Positions 36,192 to 48,320 of a stretch of 64,000 bases of DNA are shown one piece after another (position 1 is the first letter of the stretch; the number at the start of each line of letters is the position of its first letter). Location: assembly GCF_000346465.2 (NCBI RefSeq), contig NC_034015.1, positions 4,634,148 through 4,698,147 on the forward strand. The letters run 5' to 3'. Below the pieces are notes generated by a model. It made no database searches. It was not told the DNA's origin and saw only the letters and a list, made by a program, of their open reading frames with translations. Position numbers and translations under genes: made by a program. This DNA is from Prunus persica (lineage: Eukaryota; Streptophyta; Magnoliopsida; Rosales; Rosaceae).

Positions 36192-37555
36192 TGTTGTGTT
36201 CCTTCCAAGTGCCAATATATGGTTAGTATAGTGGTACAAGTAAGGGTGTTGAACCACAGAGACCGATTGGATATCTATAAATTACTAGTTTTGAAAGAAC
36301 CCTAACTAAAAATGAAAGTGACAATTTGAAAGTAGTTTTTGTGTTGTAAATGAAAAATAAATTAAAATGCAAGAAGAATGCAGCAATGAATGATATATTG
36401 ATGTAGAAAGAATATGGATGAGACCAGGGATTTTGAATTCTACATTGCAAAACTAATTCCATGTTTATAAAATTAAACCGTACTCAACTACCAACCTGTT
36501 TCCAGAGTTCGTTTTACATATATATGATCAGCCATATGATGTATGGTTTTGATCAAATTCTCCTAATCTGCAACCTAATTGGGATGTTCAACTTTGGTTC
36601 CAAATTAAGAGTCATTAGCATGCAACAAAACGTCAAAGAACCAAAGAAAATACACAGCATGATGTTTGCATAGCATTCTCTTCATTCATTCACATGTCTA
36701 CCAAGATTAAGCATGATGTTTACTATAACCTTGTCCAGATAATCTATAGGCAACCCTAATGGTGATTAAACATTAAAATTGACAAACAAATTGAACAATA
36801 GATTCAATGAATGAAATAAGAAGCAGACTGATGAATTGAATACTTTAACTTAGAAACGTGGATCAATGTTGCAAGGCTACATCGAAATCCCAAGCTATGA
36901 ATTTAGTTACACATCATGTTCACAGAGATTAAAACAAAAATAAACAGCATGAGTGAAAATAAATTCATGAGAGCAAACCCTTGAACCAATTCCGATGTTA
37001 AACTTCCCCAAGAACCACCTTTTGCGATGAGTCCTAATGGTGGAAATATATGGACAGCTAGGGTTTTAGTGTGCATGAAAAGAGAGAATAACCAAGAATT
37101 CCAGGTCTAGGGTTGTGAAATTCGTCCAAAATAAATAGGGGTTTTAAAGTGGCTAAAAGGCAAGTTTTTATGGGGTAAAAGAGGCTGCAAGATATTCCAA
37201 AGATATCCTAACAAATCAGCCTTTCTTTTGCACGTTTTTGCCTTATTTGGCACCTCCAAATCAGGCTAGAAATCCCCATTGCTTTCCCATTATGCTCTTA
37301 GTCTTCAAACAAGCCAGGTTCGCCTTGGATTCTTTATTTGGACATCAAAACAGGTCACTAAACTTGTTTCGACCTTTGAATAATGGTCAGCTCCAAAAAT
37401 GGCATGTTTTCATTTCTTTTGCCTTCAACTTGATCCTAAAGTATATACAACTGCATACTAACACAAAATAAGATAAAACGCAACAAGTTTAACTCAAAAA
37501 CATCACAAACATACTAGAAATGGATGCTATAAACGTACAAATATATGAGCTATCA
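36192..37555. mobile_element. solo LTR inserted in the satellite
   Basis: A 1,364-bp non-satellite segment begins TGTTGTGTTCC and ends GAGCTATCA (TG...CA). It is flanked by a perfect 5-bp duplication AGGAG (36187-36191 and 37556-37560). Removing it and one copy of AGGAG restores an ordinary GGGAGGAGTCATATGG satellite junction. It contains no gag or pol and no internal repeat, so it is best read as a solo LTR left after recombination between two LTRs. Near its start is TGGTACAAGTAAGGGTG followed by CCACAGAGACC, a kind of sequence I have seen in plant LTRs. It is unrelated to the 2743-16295 element. The orientation of the parent element is not shown. Confidence 0.8.
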
Positions 37556-40500
37556 AGGAGTCATATGGTGAGTTTTGAGCGAAATACAGTGGATAAAACT
37601 ATGCAATACACCAACCACTTGATTTCAAAACGAACTTCATATGAACTTGAATTCTCCGATTTCACGAATCAATCGATATTGGATTGAGTCCAAAACTTAG
37701 GGAACATTATAATATTGTGGGAGGAGTCATTTATTGGGTTTGGAGTGAAATCCAATATCTAGAACTATGCAATACACCAACCACTCCATTTCAGAACGAG
37801 CTTCGTACGAATCTGAATTGTCCAATTTCATGGACCAATCGATATCGGATTGAATCCAAAACTTGGGGAACATCATAATATATGGTGGGAGGGGTCATTT
37901 GATCGATTTTGAGAGAAATCCAATATCAAGAATTACACAATACACTAACCACTCCATTTCACAATGAACTTCATACGAACTTTAATTGTCCAATTTCACG
38001 GACCAATCAATATCGGATTGAGTCCAAATCTTGGGCAACATCAAAATGTTGTGGGAGGAGTCATTTGGTGAGTTTTGAGTGAAATCCAATTTCCAAAACT
38101 ATGCAATACACCAACCACTCGATTAGAGAACGAACTTCGTACGAACATGAATAGCCCAATTTCTTAGACTAATCGATATAAGATTGAGCCCAAAACTTGG
38201 GGAACATCATAATATGGTGGGAGGAGTCATATGGTGAGTGTTGAGCGAAATCCAATGACTAAAACTATACAATACACCAACCACTCCATTTCAGAACGCA
38301 CTTCCTACAAACCTGAACTGTTCGATTTCATGGACCAATCGATATCGGATTGGGTCCAAGACTTGGGAAACGTCATAATATTGTGGGAGGAGTCATGTGG
38401 TTGGTTTTGAGTGAAATCCAATCTCTAGAACTACGCAATACACCAACCCCTCCATTTCAGAACGAACTTCGTATGAACACGAATTGTCCAATTTCCTGGA
38501 CCAATCGATATTGGATTGAGTCGAAAACTTGGGGAACATCATAATATATGGTGGGAGGGGCCATTTGATAGATTTTGAGAGAAATCCAATCTCTAGAACA
38601 ACAAAATACACCAACCACTCCATTTCAGAATGAACTTTGTACGAACCTGAATTGTCCAATTTCATGGACATTGGATTGAGTCCAAAACTTGGGGAATATC
38701 ATAATGTTGAGGGGGAGCCATTTGGTGGGTTTTGAGTGAAATCCAATCACTAGAACTATACAATACACTAACCACTCCATTTTAGAACGAACTTCGTATG
38801 AACCTGAATTCTCTAATTTCATGGACCAATCGACATCAGATTGAGTCCAAAACTTTGGGAACATCATAATGTTGTGGTGGAGTCATTTTGCGAGTTTTGA
38901 GTGAAATCCAATCGCTAAAACAATGCAATACGCCAATCAGAACATTTCAGAACGAACTTCGTACGAACATGAATTGTCCAATTACATAAACCAATCGATA
39001 TCGGATTGAGTCCAAAACTTGGGAACATCATAATATGGTGGGAGGAGTCATTTGGTGCGGTTTGATTGAAATCCAATGGCTAAAACTATGCAATACACCA
39101 ACCACTGCATTTCATAACGAACTTCGTACGAACATGATCCAATTTCAAGGACCAATCGATATCGGATTAAATCCAAAACTTGGGGAACACCATAATATTG
39201 TCGGAGGAGTCATTTAATGGGTTTTGAGTGAAATCCAATTGCAAAAACTATGAAATACAGCAACCACTCCATTGGAGAACGAACTTCATACGAACATGAA
39301 TAGTCCAATTTCTTGGGCCAATCGATGTCGGATTGAGCCCAAAGCATGGGGAACAACATAATATGGTGGGAGGGGTCATTTGGGGAGTTTTGAGGTAAAT
39401 CCAATGTTTAAAACTAGGCAATACACCAACCACTCCATTTCAGAACGCACATTGTACGAAACTGAATTATCTGATTTCATGAACCAATCGATATCGGATT
39501 GTGACCAAAACTTGGGGAACATCGTAATATTGTGGAAGGAGTCATTTGGTGGGTTTTGAGTGCAATCCAAGGGCCAAAACTATGCAATACACCAACCGGT
39601 CCATTAGAGAACGAACTTCATACGAACATGAATAGTCCAATTTCTTGGACCAGTCGATATCAGATTCAGCCCAAAACATAGGGAACATCATAATATGGTG
39701 GGAGGAGTCATACGGTGAGTTTTGAGCGAAATCCAATGGGTAAAACTATCCAGTACACCAACCACTCCATTTCATAATGAACTTCGTATGAACCTGAACT
39801 GTCCGATTTCTTGGACAAATCGATATCGGATTGAGTCCAAAACTTGGGGAACATCATAAAGTTGTGGGAGGAGTCATTTGGTGAGTTTTGAGTGGAATCC
39901 AAATGCCAAAACTATGCAATACACCAACCACTCCATTTCAGAATGAACTTCGTACGAACCTGAATTGTCCGATTTCATGGGCCAATCGATATCAGATTGA
40001 GTCCAAAACTTGGGGAACATGATAATGTTGTGGGAGGAGTCATTTGGTGGGTCGTTAGAGAAATCCAATCTCTAGAACTATACAGTACACCAACCACTCC
40101 ACTTCATAACGAACTTCGTCCGAACCTGAATTGTCCAATTTCGTGGACCAATCGATATTGGATCGAGTCCAAAACTTGGGGAACATCATAATATGGTGGG
40201 AGGAGTCATTTGTTGAATTTCGAATCAAATCCAATTTCTAGAGCTATGCAATACACCAACCACTCTATTTCATAACGAACTTTGTATGAACCTGAATTGT
40301 CCAATTTCATGGACCAATCGATATCGGATTGAGTCCAAAACTTTGGGAACAACATAATATTTTGGCAGGAGGCATTTGGTGAGTTTTGAGTGAAATCCAA
40401 GGGCTAAAACTTTGCAACTTACCAACCATTCCATTTCATAACGAACTTCGTGCAAACTTGAATTGTCCAATTTCTTGGACCAATCGATATCGGCTTGAGC

Positions 40501-42595
40501 CCAAAACTTGGGGAATATCATAATATTATGGGAGTAGTCATTTGGTGGGTTTTGAGTGAAATCCAATATCTATAACTACACAATACACCAACCGCTCGAT
40601 TTCTGAACGAACTTTGTACGAACCTGAATTGTCCAATTTCATGGACCAATAGATATCCTATTGAGTCCAAAACTTGGGGAACATCATAATATGGTGGGAG
40701 GTATCATTTGGTGTGTTTTGAGTGAAATCCGATTGCCAAAACTATGCAATACACCAACCACTCCAGTTCAGAACGAACTTCGTACGAACTGAATTGTCCA
40801 ATTTCATGGACCAATCGGTATCAGATCGAGTCCAAAACTTGGGGAACGTCATAATATGGTGGGAGGAGTCATTTGGTGAATTTGAAGTGAAATCCAATTT
40901 CTAGAACTATGCAACACACCGACCACTCCATTTCATAAGGAACTTCGTAAGAACCTGAATTGTCCAATTTCATGGACCAATCGATATCGGATCGAGTCCA
41001 AAACTTTGGGAACATCATAATATGGTGGCAGGAGGAATTTGGTGAGTTTTGAGTAAAATCCAATGGCTAAAACTTTTCAATTTACCAACCATTCCATTTC
41101 AAAACGAACTTCGTGCAAACCTGAATTGTCCAATTTCCTGGACCAATCGATATCGGCTTGAGCCCAAAACTTGGGGAACATCATAATATGGTGGGAGGAG
41201 TCATATGGTGAATTTTGAGCGTAATCTAATGGCTAAAACTATGAAATACTCCAACCACTTGTTTTCAGAACGAACTTCATACGAACCTGAATTGTCCAAT
41301 TTCGTGGACCAATCGGTATCGGATTGAGTCCAAAACTTGGGGAACATCATAATATGGTGGGAGGAGTCATTTGGTGGATTTTGAGTGAAATACAATCTCT
41401 AGGACTATGCAACACACCAACCACTCTATTTCAGAATGAACTTCGTACGAACCTAAACTGTCCAATTTCATGGACCAACCGATATCGTATTGAGTCCAAA
41501 ACTTGGGGCACATCGAAATGTGGTGAGAGGTATCATTTGGTGTGTTTTGAGTGAAATCCAATCTCTAGAACTACGCAATACAGCCATCACTCCATTTCAG
41601 AACGAGCATCGTACGAAACTTAATTATGTAATTCCATGGACCAGTCGAAATCGGATGGAGTCCAAAACATGAGGAACATCATAATGTTGTGAATGGAGTC
41701 ATTTGGTGAGTTTTGAGTGAAATCTAATTGCCAAAACTATGCAATACACCAACCACTCCATTTCATAACGAACTCCATACGAACCTAAATTGCCCAATTT
41801 CATGGACCGATCGATATCAGATTGAGTCTAAAACTTGGGTAACACCATAATATAGTTGGAGGAGTCATTTGGTGGGTTTTGAGTGAAATCCAATGTCTAG
41901 AACTATACAATACACCAAGCACTCCATTTCGGAAAGAGCTTCGAAAGAACCTGAGTTGGCCATTTTCGTGGACCAAACGAGATCGAATTGAGTCCAAAAC
42001 TTCGAGAACATCATAACGTTTGAGTGAAATCCAATAGCTAAAACAATGTAATACACCAACCACGCTATTTCATAACGAACTTCGTACGAACCTGAATTGC
42101 CTAATTTCATAGACCAATCTATATCGGATTGAGTCCAAAACTTGGGGAACAACATAATATAGTGGGAGGAGTCAATTGGTGAGTTTTGAGTGAAATCCTG
42201 TTGCGAAAACTATGCAATACACCAACCACTCCATTTCATAACGAACTTCGTACGAACCTAAATTGTCCGATTTCATGGACCAATCGATATCGGATTGAGT
42301 CCAAAACTTGGGGAACATCATAATATGGCGGGAGGAGTCATTTGGTGTGTTTAGAGGAAATCCAATCTCTAGAACTATACAATACACCAACCAATCCATT
42401 TCAGAACGAACTTCGAACGAACCTGAGTTGTCCATTTTCGTGGACCAATCGACATCGAATTGAGTCCAAAACTAGGGGAACATCATAATGTAGTGGGAGG
42501 AGTCAACTGGTGAGTTTTGAGTGAAATCCAATTGCCAAAACTATGCAATGCACCAACCACTCCTTTTCAGAACGAACTTTGTACGAACATGAATT
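37556..42595 (+). repeat. 166-bp satellite array, block 3
   Basis: About 5.0 kb, roughly 30 monomers, lie in the same orientation as the other blocks. It includes a truncated monomer near 42010-42030 where AACATCATAACG joins directly to TTTGAGTGAAATCC. It ends at GAACATGAATT, and the rest of that monomer resumes after the CACTA element at 56821. Confidence 0.95.
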
Positions 42596-42624
42596 CACTA
42601 CTACAAAAAAGCAAAAAGACGACG
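42596..42624 (+). repeat. CACTA terminal inverted repeat, left
   Basis: CACTACTACAAAAA is identical to the inverted right end, followed by an imperfect stretch of about 14 bp ending in AAAAGACGAC. The full similarity with the right end spans about 28 bp. These ends are where the transposase cuts. Confidence 0.9.
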
Positions 42625-44185
42625 GTAAATCACCGTCGTGTATTCGGTTTTTCAATGGTCGTGGAATCCAGCGTCATCTTTTCCCTCATAAACCACGACG
42701 CTAAATCACCGTCGTTGTTACAATATACAACGTCATCAACAAACACAAAACGACGTCTTTGTACTGCAAAAAGATCTAAAAAAGCAGTCTAGGATGAGAA
42801 TAGACGACCAACTCTCTAAAAAAACCGTCGTTAAAAAGGAAAAATATGACACTGCAAGATAGACATACAACGACGAAAATTAAAATAAGACGCCGTTAAA
42901 TATCATTTTCACGACAATAAAAAATATGACGTCTTTAAATACATTAGAAGACGACGTTATTGATACCTACTACGTTACCTATATAAAAAGAGCCGTCGTA
43001 AAATAAATTTTCCACTTCGATTTTTCTATAAAAGATGACGTGGAAATAGTTGTCAGTGTCATTATTTACGACGTATGTATTTATAGAGTAGACGTTGAAC
43101 AACGAAACAACGTCGGTTACAAATATATGAGAGTCGTATTACAAAATTTATACGTCCTATTTTCAGAAACAAACAACGACGATAAATATTAGACGTTGTT
43201 AAATAAAACAACGTCGAAAACAAATAAAAACAGACGTGTTTAGTCTGCTAAAGTTCTAAAAAATAGTCGAGGATGAGAATAGACGACCAACTCAAACAAA
43301 TCACCGTCGTTAAAAAGGAAAAATATGACACATGTTAAAAGAACAAGGCCGCAAGATAGACATACAACGACGACAACTAAAACACTACGCCGTCAAATAT
43401 AATTTTCACGACAAGAAAAAATATGACGTCTTTAAATACATGAGAAGACGACGTTATTGAAATCTACTACGTCTCTTATTTACAAACAACCGTCGTGAAA
43501 TAAATTTTCCACTTCGATTTTTCTAAAAAAGATGACGTGGAAATAGTTGTCAGTGTCATTATTTACGACGTATGTATTTATATAGTTGACGTTGAATGCG
43601 AAACAACGTCGGTGGCATTTATGTAGTCGACGTTGTATTTATATGTATTCATTACTCACGACGCACTTATTAATATAGACGACGTTGAACTTCTAAACAA
43701 CGTCGGTTCCAAATAAATGAGAGCCGTATTACAGAACATATAGACGGCGTTGATTATGATGAGAGCCGTATTACAAATAACGTCGTTTAATTGATATTAG
43801 ACGGCGGTTATAATGAATTACCGTCGGAATTCATTTCGTTCCTCTTCGTTTATAAAAGAACTTGCGACGTGGAAAATGTATGATGACGTCGTATTTTTTA
43901 ACGTTCAGATTATAATCTCGTTTTTTAGACGTCGGTATTATGGGATTGGAGTCGTGTTATTTTGAATTACATGGCGGTTCTTAATCCTTCCCCGACGTGA
44001 TATCCTGAATAATTGCTTCACAATAGCGTCGTGGTTCTTCATTGTTACGTTGCTTTAAGACGTCGGTAAATATGCTGAATAACTGGTTCACAATAACGTC
44101 GTGTTTTATTTGAACGTAGAAAGTGAAGAAATCACATTACAATATATTACAAAATTAATGTCATACACTGCCAATTACATAAGCA
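42625..44185. repeat. left subterminal region of the CACTA element
   Basis: About 1.56 kb without a gene, dense in short motifs such as ACGACG, ACCGTCGT, GACGTCG and ACGTCGG in both orientations. In CACTA elements such subterminal motif arrays bind the TNPA-type protein. A segment at 42791-43110 is repeated in tandem at 43270-43600 (offset about 479 bp), recognisable by AGGATGAGAATAGACGACCA and AAATTTTCCACTTCGATTTT in each copy. The transposase gene reads toward this end, so its 3' UTR probably extends into it. Confidence 0.8.
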
Positions 44186-44830
44186 TCATTCAATCCATAT
44201 ATCTTCACACCCATCTCGAATATTTTGACCGCCTAACTCACCCACCAGTTCATCAAATGTGTCAACATTTGGCATCCCTCTAGTAAATGGCTCACACTCA
44301 ATTATCACATCACCTAAGACTTCATCACCAATAACATCATTATATTCTCTATTAGGCATTGATAACACTACCGACCAACCACGATGCATCGGGTCGTCAA
44401 CAAAAAATATTTGTTTGACTTGAGAAGCCAAAACAAATTGGTCATTCCTATGTCCAATTTTACTCAAATCTACAAGGGTAAATCCAAGTTCGTCGACTAC
44501 AAGACCAGAACTATCTATCCAATCACACCTAAAGACTGGGATTGTAAACTTTTGGTAGTCAAGGTCCCAAATTTCTTGAATGACACCATAGAAACCCATA
44601 TTTGAGAGAATTGGGTTTTTATCCTTGGCACTAGCAACTTGCATGGTATGTGCAAGTAAATAAACTCCACTATTTTGAGTTGTCCGCACATCATCTTGTG
44701 CCTTGATATTGAATTTAATACCTTTAATAAGATAGCTCCTATATAATGGCACTGCCATGTTTGGACCAGCTGCTAGCCACCTTAAATTTTCTGATACGCC
44801 ATGATTGTCTTCCTCAAGTTCACTTTGAAC
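44186..44830 (-). CDS. transposase exon 3: DUF4216 domain
   Basis: This exon opens after TTTGCAG with VQSELEEDNHGVSENLRWLA. It holds the C-terminal DUF4216 domain found in TNP2-type proteins (NSGVYLLAHTMQVASAKDKN, FYGVIQEIWDLDYQKFTIPV, FRCDWID, GFTLVDLSKIG, QVKQIFFVDDP). The frame is intact to the stop at 44186-44188. Confidence 0.85.
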   Translation of the reverse strand, partial: VQSELEEDNHGVSENLRWLAAGPNMAVPLYRSYLIKGIKFNIKAQDDVRTTQNSGVYLLAHTMQVASAKDKNPILSNMGFYGVIQEIWDLDYQKFTIPVFRCDWIDSSGLVVDELGFTLVDLSKIGHRNDQFVLASQVKQIFFVDDPMHRGWSVVLSMPNREYNDVIGDEVLGDVIIECEPFTRGMPNVDTFDELVGELGGQNIRDGCEDIWIE

Positions 44831-44917
44831 CTGCAAATTAATCATATATCTTAATTCAATCTAACATAGAAATAAGAAGAAAATTAAAAGAGAAATATGT
44901 TATTCAACAACATATAC

Positions 44918-45023
44918 CTTGAAGCGTAGCCATTGAATGAAAGTGCTATTGTGCTTATCCTGCAGCCACTTTGTTCTCTTTCTAAATTTTGGATAAGCAG
45001 TCTTGATGTGGATCATATGTTGC
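44918..45023 (-). CDS. transposase exon 2 (short linker exon)
   Basis: This 106-bp exon lies between the acceptor TCATGTAG and the donor AAG|GTATATG. It encodes HMIHIKTAYPKFRKRTKWL and DKHNSTFIQWLRFK, a segment typically found between DUF4218 and DUF4216 in TNP2 proteins. It is too short to be detected by ORF length and is supported by splice phase on both sides. Confidence 0.8.
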
Positions 45024-47549
45024 CTACATGACACGAAAAATTCAAGCATTACGGTCCCAAATATAGAAGATAAACATAAGAAATAATTTAAAATGGAAAC
45101 TTAAAGAATAAAACTCATACGTACTCGATATAAGGTAGGACTTCCTCCGTATTCTCCAAGACATATAGATGTGCTTGATTCAACAGGTCCTGATCAACTA
45201 CGCTCACTGTGCAACCTGATAATGGCTTTGAAAGTCCAATCTTTTGGCTTGAAGGCACTCCAACTGTACTAACATCAGATAAGTGCTGAGTACAAAACTC
45301 TACCGCTTCTTCAGCTATATACCGCTCAGCAATGCAACCTTCGGGACGAGTACGATTCTGAACATACCCCTTCAGCACTTTCATATATCTTTCAAACGGA
45401 TACATCCACCTAAAATATACTGGCCCACATAGACGAACTTCTCTGACAAGATGTACTACTAGATGAACCATGATATCAAAGAATGAAGGGGAAAGTACTT
45501 CTCAAGCAAACACAGAGTAACTACTACATCTTCTTCCAACTTATCTAGCTTGGAAACATCAACAGTCTTTGCACATATAGCATTGAAGAAGAAGCACAAA
45601 CGAGTTATTGCATACCTTGCTGGCTTCTCCAAAACAGAACGAATTGCCACAGGGAGCAATTGTTGCATTAAGGTATGACAATAATGTGATTTAAGGCCAA
45701 GAAGTCTTGAATCTTGTAAAGATACAAGATTTTTAATATTGGAAGAATAACCTTCAGGGACCTTCATACCATAGAAAGAATTGCAAACCTCTCTCTTTTC
45801 TGCTCTTGACAAATTCCAAGGCCCAGGAGGCAAACGAGTACGTCCTTCTCCATACTCGGGTTGCAAATCAGTTTTGACCCCCATGTTCAATAAATCTAAT
45901 CGAGCAGCAATCCCATCTTTATTTTTTCCAGGGATCTCCAGCAATGTACCAATAATACTATCGCAAACATTCTTCTCAATGTGCATAACATCTAGGGCAT
46001 GCCTCACAGGAAGGTATTTCCAATACTCGAGATCAAAGAATATTGATTTCTTCTTCCAACAAACTCTGTCACCATTTTCAACCATATGCAGCACTTCTTC
46101 TCCGATTAATGGCAGGGGAGGTATGCCATATTCAGGTTTCCCATTAAAAGCTGCACGTTGCCTCCTATATGGATGATTGATTGGTAACCATTTTCTATGC
46201 CCAATGTAACAAATTTTGTGGCCATTTTTCAACCTGTGACTAGGTGTATCATCGCCGCATATTGGACAAGCTTTATATCCTTTAACAACACAACCAGATA
46301 AGTTTCCATAGGCGGGGAAATCATTAATTGTCCACATTAATGCAGCTCTGAGTGTAAAGTATTCTCCATTATGTGCATCATACACTCCTCTAATCCCATC
46401 CCACAAAGATTTTAAATCATCAATCAAAGGCTCCAAGTAGACGTCTATATCATTTCCGGGTTGTTTAGGACCGGAAATCAATAAGGTTAACATCATGAAC
46501 TTTCGTTTCATGCACAGCCATGGAGGGAGATTATATGTAACTAAGATAACCGGCCAACAACTATATCTGCTACTTAGAGAACTGTGGGGATTGAATCCAT
46601 CAGATGAAAGAGCCAATCTCAAGTTTCTCGGCTCATTACCAAACTCAGGCCATTTATCATCAAGAAGTTTCCAAGACGGGGAATCCGCCGGATGAGACAT
46701 CTGACCGTCAATTGATTTTCTAGCAGCATGCCAAGTCAAACTCTTAGCTGTCTCATGTGATTGAAACATCCTTTTAAACCTTGGAATTAGAGGAAAATAC
46801 CACACCACCTTCGCTGGCACACCCTCTTTCAAGATTGAATCTTTGCCTTCCTTCCACCTTGAGATACCACAAGTAGGACAATTAGTTGAATCCTCATACT
46901 CCTTCCTATACAAGATGCAATCATTGGGGCATGCGTGCATTTTCTCATAACTCAGCCCCAATGCACACAAAGTCTTTTTAGCCTCATACATAGAGGTTGG
47001 TATTGTATTTCCTTCTGGAAGCAAATCACCTTGAAGTATCAATAATTCTGTAAAACAGACATCACTCATCCCATGTTTTGCCTTCAAATTATACAACTTC
47101 ACTAATGCCGATAACTTCGTGTACTTTCTACAACCAGGGTACACTGGTTGATCTCCATCCCCAATCACATTGACAAACTCATACGGATCGGAACCAAAAT
47201 CACCAAAATCATTATCATCCATATCAATTTCTTCAGACACAAAACTGTACCTACTATGGCCATCATCTTCTTCAACATTTCTACTAGCATTAGTAGTTGC
47301 TTCCCAAGGTTCTCCGTGAAATGTCCAATTCTTATAGCTTTGGTCAATTCCATTAAAGTATAAGTGATCCCTTATAATTCCAACCCCAAACAACTTCAAA
47401 TTAACACATTTAACACATGGACAACGGATATGTGTTGTAGTTAGAAGATTTTCTACAGCAAAGTTCAAAAATGCTTCCACCCCAAACTCATATGCCTTCG
47501 ATCTTCTATCCGAGTGCATCCATGACTTATCCATCTCCGACACTATAAC

Positions 47550-48189
47550 CTATTATCTATAATAAAGTGAAAATACAGGCAATGACCATCACTATAGCAG
47601 ATTATACAAAGATCTAATAGCAAGTAATACACAACAGAGACGACGAGTTTTAAACAAAAACAGACGTATTTGGCATATATAGACGACGGATTTTCAACAG
47701 ACGTCGTCTAATATAAGTAATACAAACGACGGTTTATGAAAAAACCGTCGTTTATAAGTAATACAACGACGGTTTTTTCATAAACCGTCGTGTAATCGTC
47801 GTCGTATGCCTAAAAAGGCGTCGTGTCTCAGTTTATTTTCAAGAACCCAAAACCCATTAAGAACACAACATATATATGAAACCAAGCAAGAAACCAACAT
47901 ATACATGAAACCAAGCATGAAAACAATAAATCCATTCCCAATTCAACATAACATAGGGTGATTAAAAGATCCGACAAAATTAAATCCATTCCCAATTCAA
48001 CATAACAGATAATGTAATCCATGAACCCATTAAACAGAAAATCCATGAACCCATTAAACAGAAAATTCATGAACCCATACCTATAAGCACATTATTAACA
48101 GATCGCAAAGCATATACCTAAAACCCTTTAACAAAACAACCTAATATCATTCAATGAATTTACAAGGGGAAGATAGGGTTTGTACTTAC
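47550..48189 (-). other. 5' UTR intron of the transposase gene, with hairpin and minisatellite
   Basis: This is an intron of 640 bp between the donor CCT|GTAAGT (48189) and the acceptor AATAG|GTTATAG (47550). It holds a 27-bp perfect inverted repeat (arms 47726-47752 and 47765-47791, 12-bp spacer) built from two ACGACGGT...ACCGTCGT hairpins. It also holds two copies of ATCCATTCCCAATTCAACAT (near 47933 and 47983) and a 24-bp minisatellite, ATGAACCCATTAAACAGAAA, at about 48022-48076. Confidence 0.6.
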
Positions 48190-48320
48190 AGGTTGGACGA
48201 GCTCACAGATTCGACGGAGCCTGGAGAGTGTGCAACTTTTAATTAGAGCAGAAGTGAGAGAGCGAATGTTATGTTGCGCGAAATCTGAAAATTTTAGGGT
48301 TCAGGGTTATAAGTATAAGA
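48190..48320 (-). promoter_or_regulatory. putative promoter and 5' UTR exon of the transposase gene
   Basis: On the - strand a TTATACTTATAACCC stretch near 48305-48318 could be the TATA element. It is followed by a pyrimidine-rich leader (CTCTCTCACTTCTGCTC) that ends at a strong donor, CAACCT|GTAAGT at 48190|48189. This matches a non-coding first exon of about 90-100 bp. The evidence is motif and position only. Confidence 0.5.

Larger units (their letters stand above)
44186..47534 (-). pseudogene. TNP2-type CACTA transposase, frameshifted
   Basis: My model has three coding exons: 47534-45125, 45023-44918 and 44830-44186, with introns at GA|GTACGT...CATGTAG|G and AAG|GTATAT...TTTGCAG|G. I start at ATG 47534 (MDKSWMHSDRRS), after a 5' UTR intron. 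The domains are an N-terminal transposase-associated region with RCPCVKCVN, a Transposase_21 core (LSSDGFNPHSS near residue 312, GNDIDVYLEPL near 360, SGCVVKGYKACPICGDD, RHALDVMHIEKNVCDSIIG), DUF4218 and DUF4216. It would cut the CACTA ends in the nucleus. A single missing base near the run GGGG (45488-45491 on +) shifts the frame inside DUF4218. With that one base, exon 1 ends in the phase required by exon 2, so this is a mutation and not an intron. Confidence 0.88.

Noticed and set aside
36461..37471. ORFs in the solo LTR (36461-36673 and 37238-37471).
   Set aside because: They are short, unrelated to known proteins and lie within an LTR-like sequence with TG...CA ends and a target duplication.
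45115..45471. Separate small gene with ATG at 45471 downstream of the transposase.
   Set aside because: It continues the DUF4218 domain after a one-base frameshift, so it is part of the same transposase gene.
45781..46176. + strand ORF of 131 codons inside the transposase.
   Set aside because: It is the complement of conserved transposase coding sequence and contains no domain of its own.
47828..48070. - strand ORF of 80 codons with a repeated FLFNGFMD motif.
   Set aside because: It is a translation of the 24-bp minisatellite and nearby duplications in the 5' UTR intron.
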